6,020 nt of DNA from an uncultured Eubacteriales bacterium. GTDB taxonomy: Bacteria > Bacillota > Clostridia > Oscillospirales > Acutalibacteraceae. A model generated the notes under the pieces. The model was not told the DNA's origin. It worked only from the letters and a program-made list of their open reading frames with translations, and made no database searches. The translations under genes were made by a program, and so were the position numbers. The stretch covers positions 1 to 6,020 of the forward strand of contig CAKSDJ010000065.1 of assembly GCA_934445015.1 (NCBI GenBank), written 5' to 3'. Below are positions 1 to 5,728 of this stretch, piece by piece; position 1 is the stretch's first letter; the number at the start of each line of letters is the position of its first letter.

Positions 1-114
1 GAGGAATCGAAAATTCACTGCGCAAGAGAGCATTTTAAGGCGATCAGCAACGGAAATGTGGTTTATGATGTGGTGGATAGTTACCAAACCTTGCTGGAAA
101 AGGTAATGAGATAA
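1..114 (+). CDS. C-terminal end of a probable type III restriction subunit R (DEAD/DEAH helicase-nuclease), partial
   Basis: An open frame enters from the left edge and ends at TAA (112-114), giving the last 37 residues of a larger protein. The tail has the order K-I-H-C-A-x-E-H-F-K-A, then Y-D-V-V-D-S-Y, then a Leu-rich end. From memory this resembles the extreme C-terminus of Res subunits of type III restriction enzymes, where a Cys-(Gly/Ala)-x-x-His-Phe-x-Ala stretch is followed by a short beta strand ending in a Val-Val-(Asp/Thr)-x-Tyr pattern. In that family the Res subunit is an ATP-dependent helicase-nuclease working with a Mod methyltransferase. The helicase motifs and the nuclease motif would lie upstream of the window, so the assignment rests on a short tail only. 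That the frame is coding is fairly safe, because a well-placed downstream gene follows in the same direction after an 80-bp leader. The family name is less sure. Confidence 0.55.
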   Translation, partial: EESKIHCAREHFKAISNGNVVYDVVDSYQTLLEKVMR

Positions 115-176
115 AGCAAGAAATTTGCTTTTCTTCGTCGCACGGGAAGCACCGAAAGTGCGTGGATTTTTTCGGT
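113..176 (+). promoter_or_regulatory. Structured leader with terminator-like and competing hairpins upstream of the small genes
   Basis: Three pairings are visible. AAAGCAA (113-119) pairs with TTGCTTT (125-131) around a 5-nt loop and is followed by a T-rich stretch. CAC (141-143) plus GCAC (149-152) pair with GTGC-GTG (158-164) around a CGAAA loop with a 5-nt bulge; two bases later comes a run of six T (167-172), which is the shape of an intrinsic terminator. ACCGAAA (151-157) can instead pair with TTTCGGT (170-176), which would break the second hairpin and sequester part of the T run. The last two are mutually exclusive, as in attenuators. The region could simply terminate the restriction gene, or act as a controlled leader for the small genes. 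Only pairing was checked, not folding energy. Confidence 0.4.
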
Positions 177-193
177 TCAGAAAGGAGAAAGCA

Positions 194-415
194 ATGAAAA
201 AAGCATCCGGAAAAACGCATACCCAAAAGCAGTTGGATGATTGGGCAAATCAGAATAATCCGAACAACAAGGCTTATAAAGCAAACAAGGATAATCATTC
301 AAACCAAATGAATCCCAATCATAAGACGCATCAGCAGGTTCACAATTCTCGCCGAAGAAGCAAAGCACAGCTTTGGCCTGATTGGGCTCCCGACTATCCC
401 GATTATGACGATTAA
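194..415 (+). CDS. Small Asn/Gln-rich hydrophilic protein with an 18-residue repeat, function unknown
   Basis: A 73-residue protein. The ATG at 194 is chosen because AGGAG (183-187) sits six bases upstream; the frame stays open back to a TTG at 125, but that extension crosses the leader hairpins and has no ribosome binding site. The protein has a T-H-T-Q-K-Q-L-D-D opening, then two related segments about 18 residues apart: A18-N-Q-N-N-P-N-N-K and S36-N-Q-M-N-P-N-H-K. A basic R-R-R-S-K patch (about 55-59) and an aromatic/acidic tail rich in Trp, Pro, Asp and Tyr follow. There is no signal peptide, membrane segment or cysteine. I recall similar short proteins with 'ANQxNPNN' motifs in gut Clostridia, where they are unnamed, so I regard it as a member of a conserved family without known role. 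It lies between a probable restriction gene and another tiny gene, 21 bp before the latter, so the two are likely co-transcribed. Confidence 0.8.
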   Translation: MKKASGKTHTQKQLDDWANQNNPNNKAYKANKDNHSNQMNPNHKTHQQVHNSRRRSKAQLWPDWAPDYPDYDD

Positions 416-436
416 ACATTTTAAGGAGGCAAATCT

Positions 437-616
437 ATGAGTAAGCATTTCTTTGACTATGACGACGGCGATTTTGCGTATACCGTTTCCGATAATATGG
501 CTATTGACTCCGACGGCAATATGATGATGCGCATGGGCGACAATATGGCTATGGCTATGGTCGACGGCGAACTTCACATCGTCTCGTCATGGGAAGATGA
601 GGACGCGGATGATTAA
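437..616 (+). CDS. 59-residue acidic Met/Asp-rich protein, function unknown
   Basis: A 59-residue frame opens with ATG at 437 and closes with TAA at 614-616. A perfect AAGGAGG (423-429) seven bases upstream makes translation very likely. Nine of 59 residues are Met, mostly clustered between residues 21 and 41, and Asp/Glu make up about a quarter of the protein, including the E-D-E-D-A-D-D tail. A loose internal repeat is visible: D19-N-M-A-I-D-S-D-G and D35-N-M-A-M-A-M-V-D-G. No cysteine, signal peptide or membrane helix is present. The strongly acidic character contrasts with the basic patch of the preceding small protein, so pairing of the two products is conceivable, but that is inference. 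Gene spacing (21 bp) points to one operon with the 194-415 gene. The strong hairpin downstream ends the unit. It is easy to miss because of its length. Confidence 0.75.
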   Translation: MSKHFFDYDDGDFAYTVSDNMAIDSDGNMMMRMGDNMAMAMVDGELHIVSSWEDEDADD

Positions 617-636
617 AAAGAAAAATTGTTATAAAA

Positions 637-681
637 GAACACATCAGTCCACACTTTTTACAAGGTGTGGACTGATGTTTC
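637..681. terminator. Strong hairpin, probably a bidirectional terminator between convergent genes
   Basis: ACATCAGTCCACAC (641-654) pairs perfectly with GTGTGGACTGATGT (665-678). The stem can extend inward by three pairs (TTT 655-657 with AAG 662-664, including one G-U) to a four-base loop, and outward by GAA/TTC (637-639 with 679-681) past one bulged C. On the minus strand the stem is followed by TTTTATAACAATTTTT, a good U tract for stopping ftsK transcripts about 65 bp after the ftsK stop codon. On the plus strand the tail is only moderately T-rich, but the stem lies 20 bp after the stop of the 59-residue gene. Position between two convergent units fits a shared terminator. Confidence 0.85.
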
Positions 682-744
682 TGTATTTCTATATTATAAG
701 TGCAAAATCTTGTCGGTATAAATCCGATTTTACTCAGTTTTTAC

Positions 745-3171
745 TCAGTCGCTGCTTGTTGCCTGAGATTCCATAAGCTGCTCTTTTGTGATAAGCACCT
801 GACGGGGTTTTGCACCCTCGTACGGACCTACTATGCCGCGTTCTTCCATTTCATCAACTATGCGAGCGGCGCGTGCGTAGCCTAACTTCAGTTTTCGTTG
901 CAGAAGTGAGGTTGACGCCTGACCAAGTTCAACAACAACTCTTATGGCCTCGTCAAGCATTGGGTCTGCGGCATCTGCACCCTCCTCTGGTACGCCGGTG
1001 CGCTGCTGTTTTTCAATTGCAGCCTGACGTTCTATTTCAACCATAATATTATCGTCATAGTGCGCGTTTCCTCCGCTTTTTACAAAGTTAACAACACGCT
1101 CAACCTCTTCGTCGCTTACAAAGCAACCCTGAATACGATAAGGCTTTGTTGAGCCTACGGGGCTAAACAGCATATCGCCGCGACCGAGGAGCTTTTCAGC
1201 ACCTGTGCAGTCAAGTATTGTGCTGCTGTCTATATGAGATGAAACGGCAAAAGCAATTCTTGTAGGTATATTTGCCTTAATAACACCGGTTACAACATTG
1301 ACCGACGGGCGCTGCGTTGCGATAAGCAGGTGAATACCTGCGGCGCGTGCCTTTGCGGCAATGCGGTTTATAGAGTCTTCAACTTCTTTTGGGGCGGTCA
1401 TCATGAGGTCGGCGAGCTCGTCGATTATTATAACTATTCTCGGCATTTTTTTAACTTCGGGCTCGTCGGTGAGGGTTTCTACCAGTTTATTATAGCCTTC
1501 AATATTACGCACATCGCGGTCGGCAAACATTTTATAACGTTGTTCCATTTCATTAACCGCCCAGCCGAGCGCGCCTGCCGCCTTGCGAGGCTCTGTTACA
1601 ACCGGCACCAACAAATGCGGTATACCGTTATAAATACCGAGTTCAACGACCTTAGGGTCAATCATAAGCAGTTTTACATCGTCTGGAGATGCTTTGTAAA
1701 GCAGGCTTATTATAAAAGAGTTGATACAAACCGATTTACCCGATCCCGTAGCACCGGCTATAAGTCCGTGCGGCATTTTTGCAATATCGGCAATTACCGT
1801 GTTGCCGCCTATATCTTTGCCCATAGAAACCGTAAGTTTGCTTTTTGACGATGAAAAGGTAGTTGATTCAATAACCTCGCGTATGCCAACGGTGGCACTT
1901 GCGCGGTTTGGAACTTCAATGCCTACCGCCGCTTTGTTCGGAATAGGTGCCTCAATACGTACACCGGCCGTTGCAAGATTAAGGGCAATGTCATCGGCAA
2001 GACTTGTGATTTTGCTTATTTTTACGCCGGCGCGCGGCTGCAGTTCATACCTTGTTACGGTAGGACCGCGACTTACGTCTACAACACGGGTTTCAACACC
2101 GAAACTTCTGAGCGTTTCAACAAGTTTTTCCGCAGTGCTTTCAAGTTCTGCCGCTATTGTTTTGCTGTTTGAATTATTTATATTGTTAAGCAAACTGATG
2201 GGCGGAAATTTATATATCGGCGCAATGTTCATTGACTCGGTTATTTCATCCGTTACGGCTTCGGTTTCTTTTTCAAAATCAACGGTTATGCGCTCGGGTT
2301 TTTGTTCTTCGGCCTCTTCATGAGCGCTTTCAAGTGCTTCATCTATTTTATCGGTATCGCTTTCGGGTTCGTATGTATAATCATTGACATCCGGTTTTGT
2401 TTCCTCGTCATCGCCGTTGTAACTTTCTACAAGTTTTTGCTGCATCTCATCAAGATTGCGCTTTCGTTTTGAAGTTTTTTCGGGCTCATCTACGGGTATA
2501 TCAACATCAAAGCCCTTGATAACTTTAAGTTCTTTCTTTTTAGGCGCGTCGGATTTTTCAGCCTCGCGTGCCGCACGTTCCTGAAAAGCGTTGCCTGCTT
2601 GTTCGGACACGGCTTTTACGGGTTTAGATACCGTTTTGAACAAGGTTATAAGGGTAGTGCCTGTAATAATCATAACAAACACAAATATAAGCAGAATTAT
2701 TGTTATTGCGGCGCCTGTTTTTCCAAAAGCAAGATAAAGCGGATGTCCTATAAGAGCGCCTAAAAAGCCGCCTTTAATGTTGTGAGCGCCGGTGGTAAAT
2801 GCCGCCTTCAGGTGTTGCCAAAATGTAACATTTTCGGCACCGGTAGAAAAAATGTCAATAGCGCCGCCCACAAACATGGCAAGCGCCACAGACTCAATTA
2901 TTTTTGCGTTGATACTTGAAGAAAATTTATCGGTGGCAAAAATTATTGCAACTGCGCCAAGCAAAAACGGATAAAAATATGCGGTTGCACCAAACATCTG
3001 AAACATAAAGTTGTGCATATAAGTCCACACGTTCTGCCCCTTTACAAAAACCACAAACATTAAAAATACGGCTATCGCAAACCATATAACAGAGTGAAGC
3101 TGCCGCGAAGCTTTGGTTGCAGCCTGCGTTTGCTTGGTCGTTGAAGATTTGCGCCCCTTTTTTGTTGCCAT
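745..3171 (-). CDS. ftsK: DNA translocase FtsK/SpoIIIE
   Basis: An 808-residue membrane-anchored ATPase that pumps double-stranded DNA through the division septum; the family works in chromosome dimer resolution (FtsK) or transport into the forespore (SpoIIIE). Layout: basic N-terminus, about four membrane helices (roughly 27-44, 60-80, 90-108, 152-178), an acidic linker (about 180-318), then the alpha/beta motor and a C-terminal gamma winged helix (about 738-796). Walker A is GATGSGKS (473-480) and Walker B ends in IIIDELADLM with D584-E585; an ATQRPS motif (618-623) and LLGRGDML (661-668) follow. The gamma segment L-L-Q-R-K-L-K-x-G-Y-A-R-A is the orienting-sequence (KOPS/SRS) reader. Length fits the SpoIIIE/short FtsK class. 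The ATG at 3171 has GAGGTG (3185-3180, minus) eight bases upstream. Stop is TGA, with an in-frame TAA five codons later. It follows tepA by 60 bp on the same strand. Assignment is secure; whether it is the vegetative or the sporulation type cannot be told. Confidence 0.97.
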   Translation of the reverse strand: MATKKGRKSSTTKQTQAATKASRQLHSVIWFAIAVFLMFVVFVKGQNVWTYMHNFMFQMFGATAYFYPFLLGAVAIIFATDKFSSSINAKIIESVALAMFVGGAIDIFSTGAENVTFWQHLKAAFTTGAHNIKGGFLGALIGHPLYLAFGKTGAAITIILLIFVFVMIITGTTLITLFKTVSKPVKAVSEQAGNAFQERAAREAEKSDAPKKKELKVIKGFDVDIPVDEPEKTSKRKRNLDEMQQKLVESYNGDDEETKPDVNDYTYEPESDTDKIDEALESAHEEAEEQKPERITVDFEKETEAVTDEITESMNIAPIYKFPPISLLNNINNSNSKTIAAELESTAEKLVETLRSFGVETRVVDVSRGPTVTRYELQPRAGVKISKITSLADDIALNLATAGVRIEAPIPNKAAVGIEVPNRASATVGIREVIESTTFSSSKSKLTVSMGKDIGGNTVIADIAKMPHGLIAGATGSGKSVCINSFIISLLYKASPDDVKLLMIDPKVVELGIYNGIPHLLVPVVTEPRKAAGALGWAVNEMEQRYKMFADRDVRNIEGYNKLVETLTDEPEVKKMPRIVIIIDELADLMMTAPKEVEDSINRIAAKARAAGIHLLIATQRPSVNVVTGVIKANIPTRIAFAVSSHIDSSTILDCTGAEKLLGRGDMLFSPVGSTKPYRIQGCFVSDEEVERVVNFVKSGGNAHYDDNIMVEIERQAAIEKQQRTGVPEEGADAADPMLDEAIRVVVELGQASTSLLQRKLKLGYARAARIVDEMEERGIVGPYEGAKPRQVLITKEQLMESQATSSD

Positions 3172-3212
3172 TGATTTAACACCTCATATAAATTAAAAAT
3201 ATTTTTATGTAA

Positions 3213-3230
3213 GGCGCATCTTATTGCGCC
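3213..3230 (-). terminator. GC-rich hairpin between tepA and ftsK, possible weak terminator or processing site
   Basis: GGCGCA (3213-3218) and TGCGCC (3225-3230) form a perfect 6-bp stem with a 6-nt loop. It begins one base after the tepA stop codon and lies about 40 bp before the ftsK start. On the minus strand it is followed by an A/T-rich stretch (TTACATAAAAATATTTTT) with T runs but not an immediate U tract, so full termination is doubtful. It may lower expression of ftsK relative to tepA, or protect the 3' end of a tepA message. Confidence 0.4.
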
Positions 3231-3231
3231 G

Positions 3232-3912
3232 TTAACTTTTTTTATCTATCATTCCGTAAAGGCAATCCAAAACATCGCCGAGTGTGCCTATTGAGTCGAT
3301 CAGTCCAACGTTTACCGCCTTTTCACCCGAAAGTGTAGAGCCTACATCGGTTATAAGTTCGCCGGTGTTCATCATAAGGTTCGTAAAACACTCTGCAGTT
3401 ATATTTGAATTCTTTACAACAAAGTCGGTTATTCTGCCCTGCATACGTGCAAAATGATTCATAGTTTGCGGTACTCCTATTACAAGACCGGTAGTACGCA
3501 CGGGGTGGATGGTCATTGTGGCAGACGGCGCGATAAACGAGCGCTTAGCCGAAACCGCAAGCGGCACTCCTATTGAATGACCGCCCCCGAGCACAAAACT
3601 TACGGTGGGCTTTTTCATACCCGAAATCAATTCCGCAATGGCAAGCCCCGCCTCAACGTCACCGCCTACGGTGTTCAGTATTACAAGCATACCCTTTATA
3701 CTGTCATCCTGTTCAATGGCTACCAATTGGGGTATAATATGCTCATACTTTGTGGTCTTGCTTTGTTCCGGCAAAACATTATGACCCTCAATTTCACCTA
3801 TTACAGTAAGGCAAAAAATTTTATGCTTGCCGTTACCCATTTCAACCGAGCCGAGTTCCTTGATGGTTTCCAATTGCTTATCGTTACACGATTTTTTTTC
3901 ATCATTGCTCAT
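3232..3912 (-). CDS. tepA: ClpP/SppA-superfamily serine protease, TepA (YmfB) type
   Basis: A 226-residue protein with the ClpP/crotonase fold. The N-terminal strand around 33-41 is followed by M-L-V-I-L-N-T-V-G-G-D-V (75-86), the oxyanion-side loop with the paired Gly. The nucleophile is the Ser of G-G-H-S-I-G (S113), the His is in M-T-I-H-P-V (H136), and D189 in the I-T-D-V-G-S segment is the likely third member. No signal peptide or membrane helix is seen. In B. subtilis this family (ymfB/tepA) was linked to preprotein translocation and later to protein degradation in spore outgrowth, and it lies directly before spoIIIE as here. The start at 3912 is chosen because GGAGGGA (3927-3921, minus) lies eight bases upstream; a longer frame from a TTG at 3996 would start inside the -35 element and is rejected. 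The gene is probably co-transcribed with ftsK from the promoter at 3968-3996. Family assignment is firm; the true substrate is unknown. Confidence 0.9.
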   Translation of the reverse strand: MSNDEKKSCNDKQLETIKELGSVEMGNGKHKIFCLTVIGEIEGHNVLPEQSKTTKYEHIIPQLVAIEQDDSIKGMLVILNTVGGDVEAGLAIAELISGMKKPTVSFVLGGGHSIGVPLAVSAKRSFIAPSATMTIHPVRTTGLVIGVPQTMNHFARMQGRITDFVVKNSNITAECFTNLMMNTGELITDVGSTLSGEKAVNVGLIDSIGTLGDVLDCLYGMIDKKS

Positions 3913-3967
3913 ATATAATTTCCCTCCGAATTTAGTATTCGACAGAAAATTATAACAATACATCATA

Positions 3968-3996
3968 ATTATATATCTTTTTCGCACTTTTTGCAA
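3968..3996 (-). promoter_or_regulatory. SigA-type promoter for tepA-ftsK
   Basis: On the minus strand, TTGCAA (3996-3991) and a perfect TATAAT (3973-3968) are separated by exactly 17 bp. Transcription would begin near 3961, giving a leader of about 50 nt before the tepA ATG, with the GGAGGGA ribosome binding site inside it. Confidence 0.75.
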
Positions 3997-4001
3997 GTGC
4001 G
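3983..4001. promoter_or_regulatory. Perfect inverted repeat covering the tepA -35 element, possible operator
   Basis: CGCACTT (3983-3989) and AAGTGCG (3995-4001) form a perfect 7-bp inverted repeat around a 5-bp centre. The tepA -35 hexamer (3991-3996) lies within it, so a protein bound here would block RNA polymerase. It could also be a chance dyad; no second copy was seen in the window. Confidence 0.35.
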
Positions 4002-4022
4002 GCGTTTGTATAACAAATATAA

Positions 4023-4034
4023 AATAACGTTATT
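4023..4034. promoter_or_regulatory. Perfect 12-bp palindrome at the -35 of the pfkB-family gene, possible operator
   Basis: AATAACGTTATT is a perfect uninterrupted palindrome whose last two bases are the first two of the -35 hexamer (4033-4038). The position suits a repressor, as sugar kinase genes of this family are often under DeoR- or LacI-type control, but no matching regulator is adjacent. Confidence 0.35.
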
Positions 4035-4061
4035 GACGGTAATTATCTGATATTATATAAT
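4033..4061 (+). promoter_or_regulatory. SigA-type promoter for the PfkB-family kinase
   Basis: TTGACG (4033-4038) and a perfect TATAAT (4056-4061) are separated by 17 bp, eleven of twelve consensus positions. Transcription would begin near 4068, leaving a leader of about 37 nt before the TTG start. Confidence 0.85.
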
Positions 4062-4104
4062 TAAAAGAGTTTACGTGAAAAAATTTTAAAACAGGTGATT
4101 TGCT

Positions 4105-5010
4105 TTGGTATATACAATAACTCTGAATCCGGCAATTGATTATATTGTGGGTGTTAAAAATTTAAAGTTTGACGATGTAAACCGCACTTATGAAGAAACT
4201 TTCTGTTACGGCGGAAAGGGTATAAACGTTTCTGCTGTTCTGACACGACTCGGCGTTAAAAACAAAGCATTGGGTTTTGCGGGCGGTTTTACGGGCAGAC
4301 AACTTGAAAAAATGCTTGAAGACGATAATATTGTCTGCGATTTTAATTATCTTGAAAAGGGTAATACGCGGATAAACATAAAAGTTAAATCACAGCAGAA
4401 TTTTGAAATAAACTCAAGCGGACCGCAAATCGGAAAAAGCGATATCGACGGTCTTTTGAAAAAACTTGAAGTTTTAAAACAGGGCGATTATGCAGTGCTT
4501 GCAGGCTCGCTGCCGCCTGATGCAAGCAGTGACGTATATGAACTCATTTTGGAAAAATTAAGCGGTAAAGGCATAAAATGTATAGTCGATACAACAGGCA
4601 GACTTTTGCTTGGCACGTTAAAATACAAGCCTTTTTTGGTAAAGCCTAATCATATTGAACTCGGCGAGATTTTCAACACCTTTGTTGATACAGAAGAAAA
4701 AGCCGTTGAGTCGGCTGAAAAGTTAAAGCAAATGGGCGCACAAAATGTATTGGTATCACGCGGCAAAGACGGAGCCGTGCTTCTGACCGAGAACGGCAGG
4801 ATTTTTAAAACATATAATCTGAATAAAAAACCGTTGAACTGCACCGGTTGCGGAGACAGTATGGTTGCAGGTTTTATAGCGGGATATATCAAAAGCAAAG
4901 ATTATAACTATGCCTTAAAGTTCGGCACCGCTTGCGGTAACGCTACCGCATTTTCGTCGGAACTTGCAACAAAAAGTGAAATTGAGACCGTTTTTAAAGA
5001 TATGTTTTAA
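4105..5010 (+). CDS. fruK: PfkB-family hexose kinase, probable 1-phosphofructokinase
   Basis: A 301-residue cytoplasmic ribokinase-fold sugar kinase. Family members of this subgroup phosphorylate fructose 1-phosphate to fructose 1,6-bisphosphate (FruK) or tagatose 6-phosphate (LacC). The N-terminal T-x-T-L-N-P-A-I-D (4-12) is typical of the subgroup. PfkB signature 1 is G-G-K-G-I-N-V-S (36-43). A-G-S-L-P (133-137), K-P-N (180-182) and S-R-G-K-D-G-A (218-224) follow, and signature 2 is N-C-T-G-C-G-D-S-M-V-A-G-F (245-257) with D251 as the catalytic base; Cys at 249 replaces the commoner Ala or Ser. Length is normal. Translation starts at TTG (4105), six bases after AGGTGA (4093-4098); no ATG fits the conserved N-terminus. 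No fructose PTS or DeoR-type regulator is adjacent, so the gene stands alone and the choice between FruK and LacC rests on overall likeness. No clear intrinsic terminator follows it. Confidence 0.88.
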   Translation: MVYTITLNPAIDYIVGVKNLKFDDVNRTYEETFCYGGKGINVSAVLTRLGVKNKALGFAGGFTGRQLEKMLEDDNIVCDFNYLEKGNTRINIKVKSQQNFEINSSGPQIGKSDIDGLLKKLEVLKQGDYAVLAGSLPPDASSDVYELILEKLSGKGIKCIVDTTGRLLLGTLKYKPFLVKPNHIELGEIFNTFVDTEEKAVESAEKLKQMGAQNVLVSRGKDGAVLLTENGRIFKTYNLNKKPLNCTGCGDSMVAGFIAGYIKSKDYNYALKFGTACGNATAFSSELATKSEIETVFKDMF

Positions 5011-5027
5011 TGTTCAAAACGCAAAAA

Positions 5028-5074
5028 ACTTCAAACTCAACCTTTAGTTCGTGTTATTTTTTACAATTTGAAGT
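5028..5074. repeat. Spaced 8-bp inverted repeat in the pfkB-regulator intergenic region
   Basis: ACTTCAAA (5028-5035) and TTTGAAGT (5067-5074) are exact inverted copies 31 bp apart. The right copy touches a TAGAAT (5074-5079) that could be the -10 of the following regulator gene, although no good -35 lies 17 bp before it. It might be a pair of half-sites for autoregulation, a weak hairpin at the end of the kinase message, or chance. Confidence 0.25.
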
Positions 5075-5104
5075 AGAATTAAAGCGTAGAAAGGAGAGCG
5101 CTGT

Positions 5105-5728
5105 ATGGATCAGGTTAAGATAGGCGGGTTTATATCACGAAAGCGAAAAGAAAAAAACATAACGCAAAGTGCTCTTGCCGAAATGCTCGGCATAACCGAC
5201 AGGGCAGTTTCAAAATGGGAAAACGGAATTTGTATGCCCGATGTCGCAAAAATTCCGGAACTTTGCGGTATATTGGGTATTACCGTCAATGATCTGTTCA
5301 GCGGCGAAGTGATCGATATGAAAAACAATGAAAAATTATTGGAGCAAAATCTGATTGAAATGACCGAATTGAAACAAAAAAACGATAAACGGTTGCTGTT
5401 ATCTGAAATATTCATAGGCTTTTTGGTATCTGTTATAATGATGGCTTGCGTGTTTACGGCGTCGTTTGTGAATATGGGTAATGTTTACAGGGTTTTGCTT
5501 ATCATAGCAGGAATGATACAGTTTGCTGCCGGTCTCGGTTTTTGCCTCAGAATAGAGCAAAAGGCCGGATATTACGAATGTGAAAAGTGTAAACACAGGT
5601 ATGTACCTGCATATTCAAGCGTTTTATGGTCTATGCACTTTAACCGAACAAGATATATGAGATGCCCCAAATGTCATAAATACTCCTGGAACAAAAAAGT
5701 AATATCAGGCGGTAATGAAAATGATTAA
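5105..5728 (+). CDS. XRE-family regulator with two membrane helices and a C-terminal zinc-ribbon-like CxxC pair
   Basis: A 207-residue protein. Residues about 6-65 are a Cro/C1-type helix-turn-helix: I-S-R-K-R-K-E-K-N-I-T-Q, then L-A-E-M-L-G-I-T-D-R-A-V-S-K-W-E-N-G (recognition helix around 31-41) and a closing I-T-V-N-D-L-F. A charged, coiled-coil-prone linker (about 72-97) leads to two hydrophobic helices (about 98-121 and 126-148) joined by a very short loop. The tail carries C159-x-x-C162 with H164, and C187-P-K-C190, which together look like a metal-binding ribbon. With the DNA-binding domain inside the cell, the hairpin topology puts both ends in the cytoplasm. AAGGAG (5091-5096) lies eight bases before the ATG. 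The gene overlaps the following hydrolase remnant, indicating an operon. It probably regulates its own operon; the signal sensed is not visible. The domain calls are firm; the zinc ligands are inferred from spacing. Confidence 0.88.
   Translation: MDQVKIGGFISRKRKEKNITQSALAEMLGITDRAVSKWENGICMPDVAKIPELCGILGITVNDLFSGEVIDMKNNEKLLEQNLIEMTELKQKNDKRLLLSEIFIGFLVSVIMMACVFTASFVNMGNVYRVLLIIAGMIQFAAGLGFCLRIEQKAGYYECEKCKHRYVPAYSSVLWSMHFNRTRYMRCPKCHKYSWNKKVISGGNEND

Noticed and set aside
125..193. Upstream extension of the 73-residue protein to a TTG at 125
   Set aside because: It runs through the leader hairpins and has no ribosome binding site; ATG 194 has AGGAG six bases before it.
44..577. Three overlapping minus-strand frames across the small genes
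   Set aside because: They overlap plus-strand genes that have strong ribosome binding sites, and their translations look like low-complexity reverse readings (for example His-rich runs from ATG-rich DNA).
730..747. Read-through of the ftsK TGA to a TAA five codons later
   Set aside because: The four extra residues have no family support, and tandem stops are common; nothing suggests programmed read-through.
1721..2323. Long plus-strand open frame opposite ftsK (200 codons)
   Set aside because: It lies wholly inside the secure ftsK gene on the other strand, has no ribosome binding site and no recognisable domain; it is an antisense shadow.
3577..3918. Plus-strand open frame opposite tepA (113 codons)
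   Set aside because: It is antisense to conserved tepA sequence and shows no independent coding signals.
3913..3996. Upstream extension of tepA to a TTG at 3996 (28 more residues)
   Set aside because: It overlaps the -35/-10 promoter elements, lacks a ribosome binding site and adds no family-like sequence, while the ATG at 3912 has GGAGGGA at ideal spacing.
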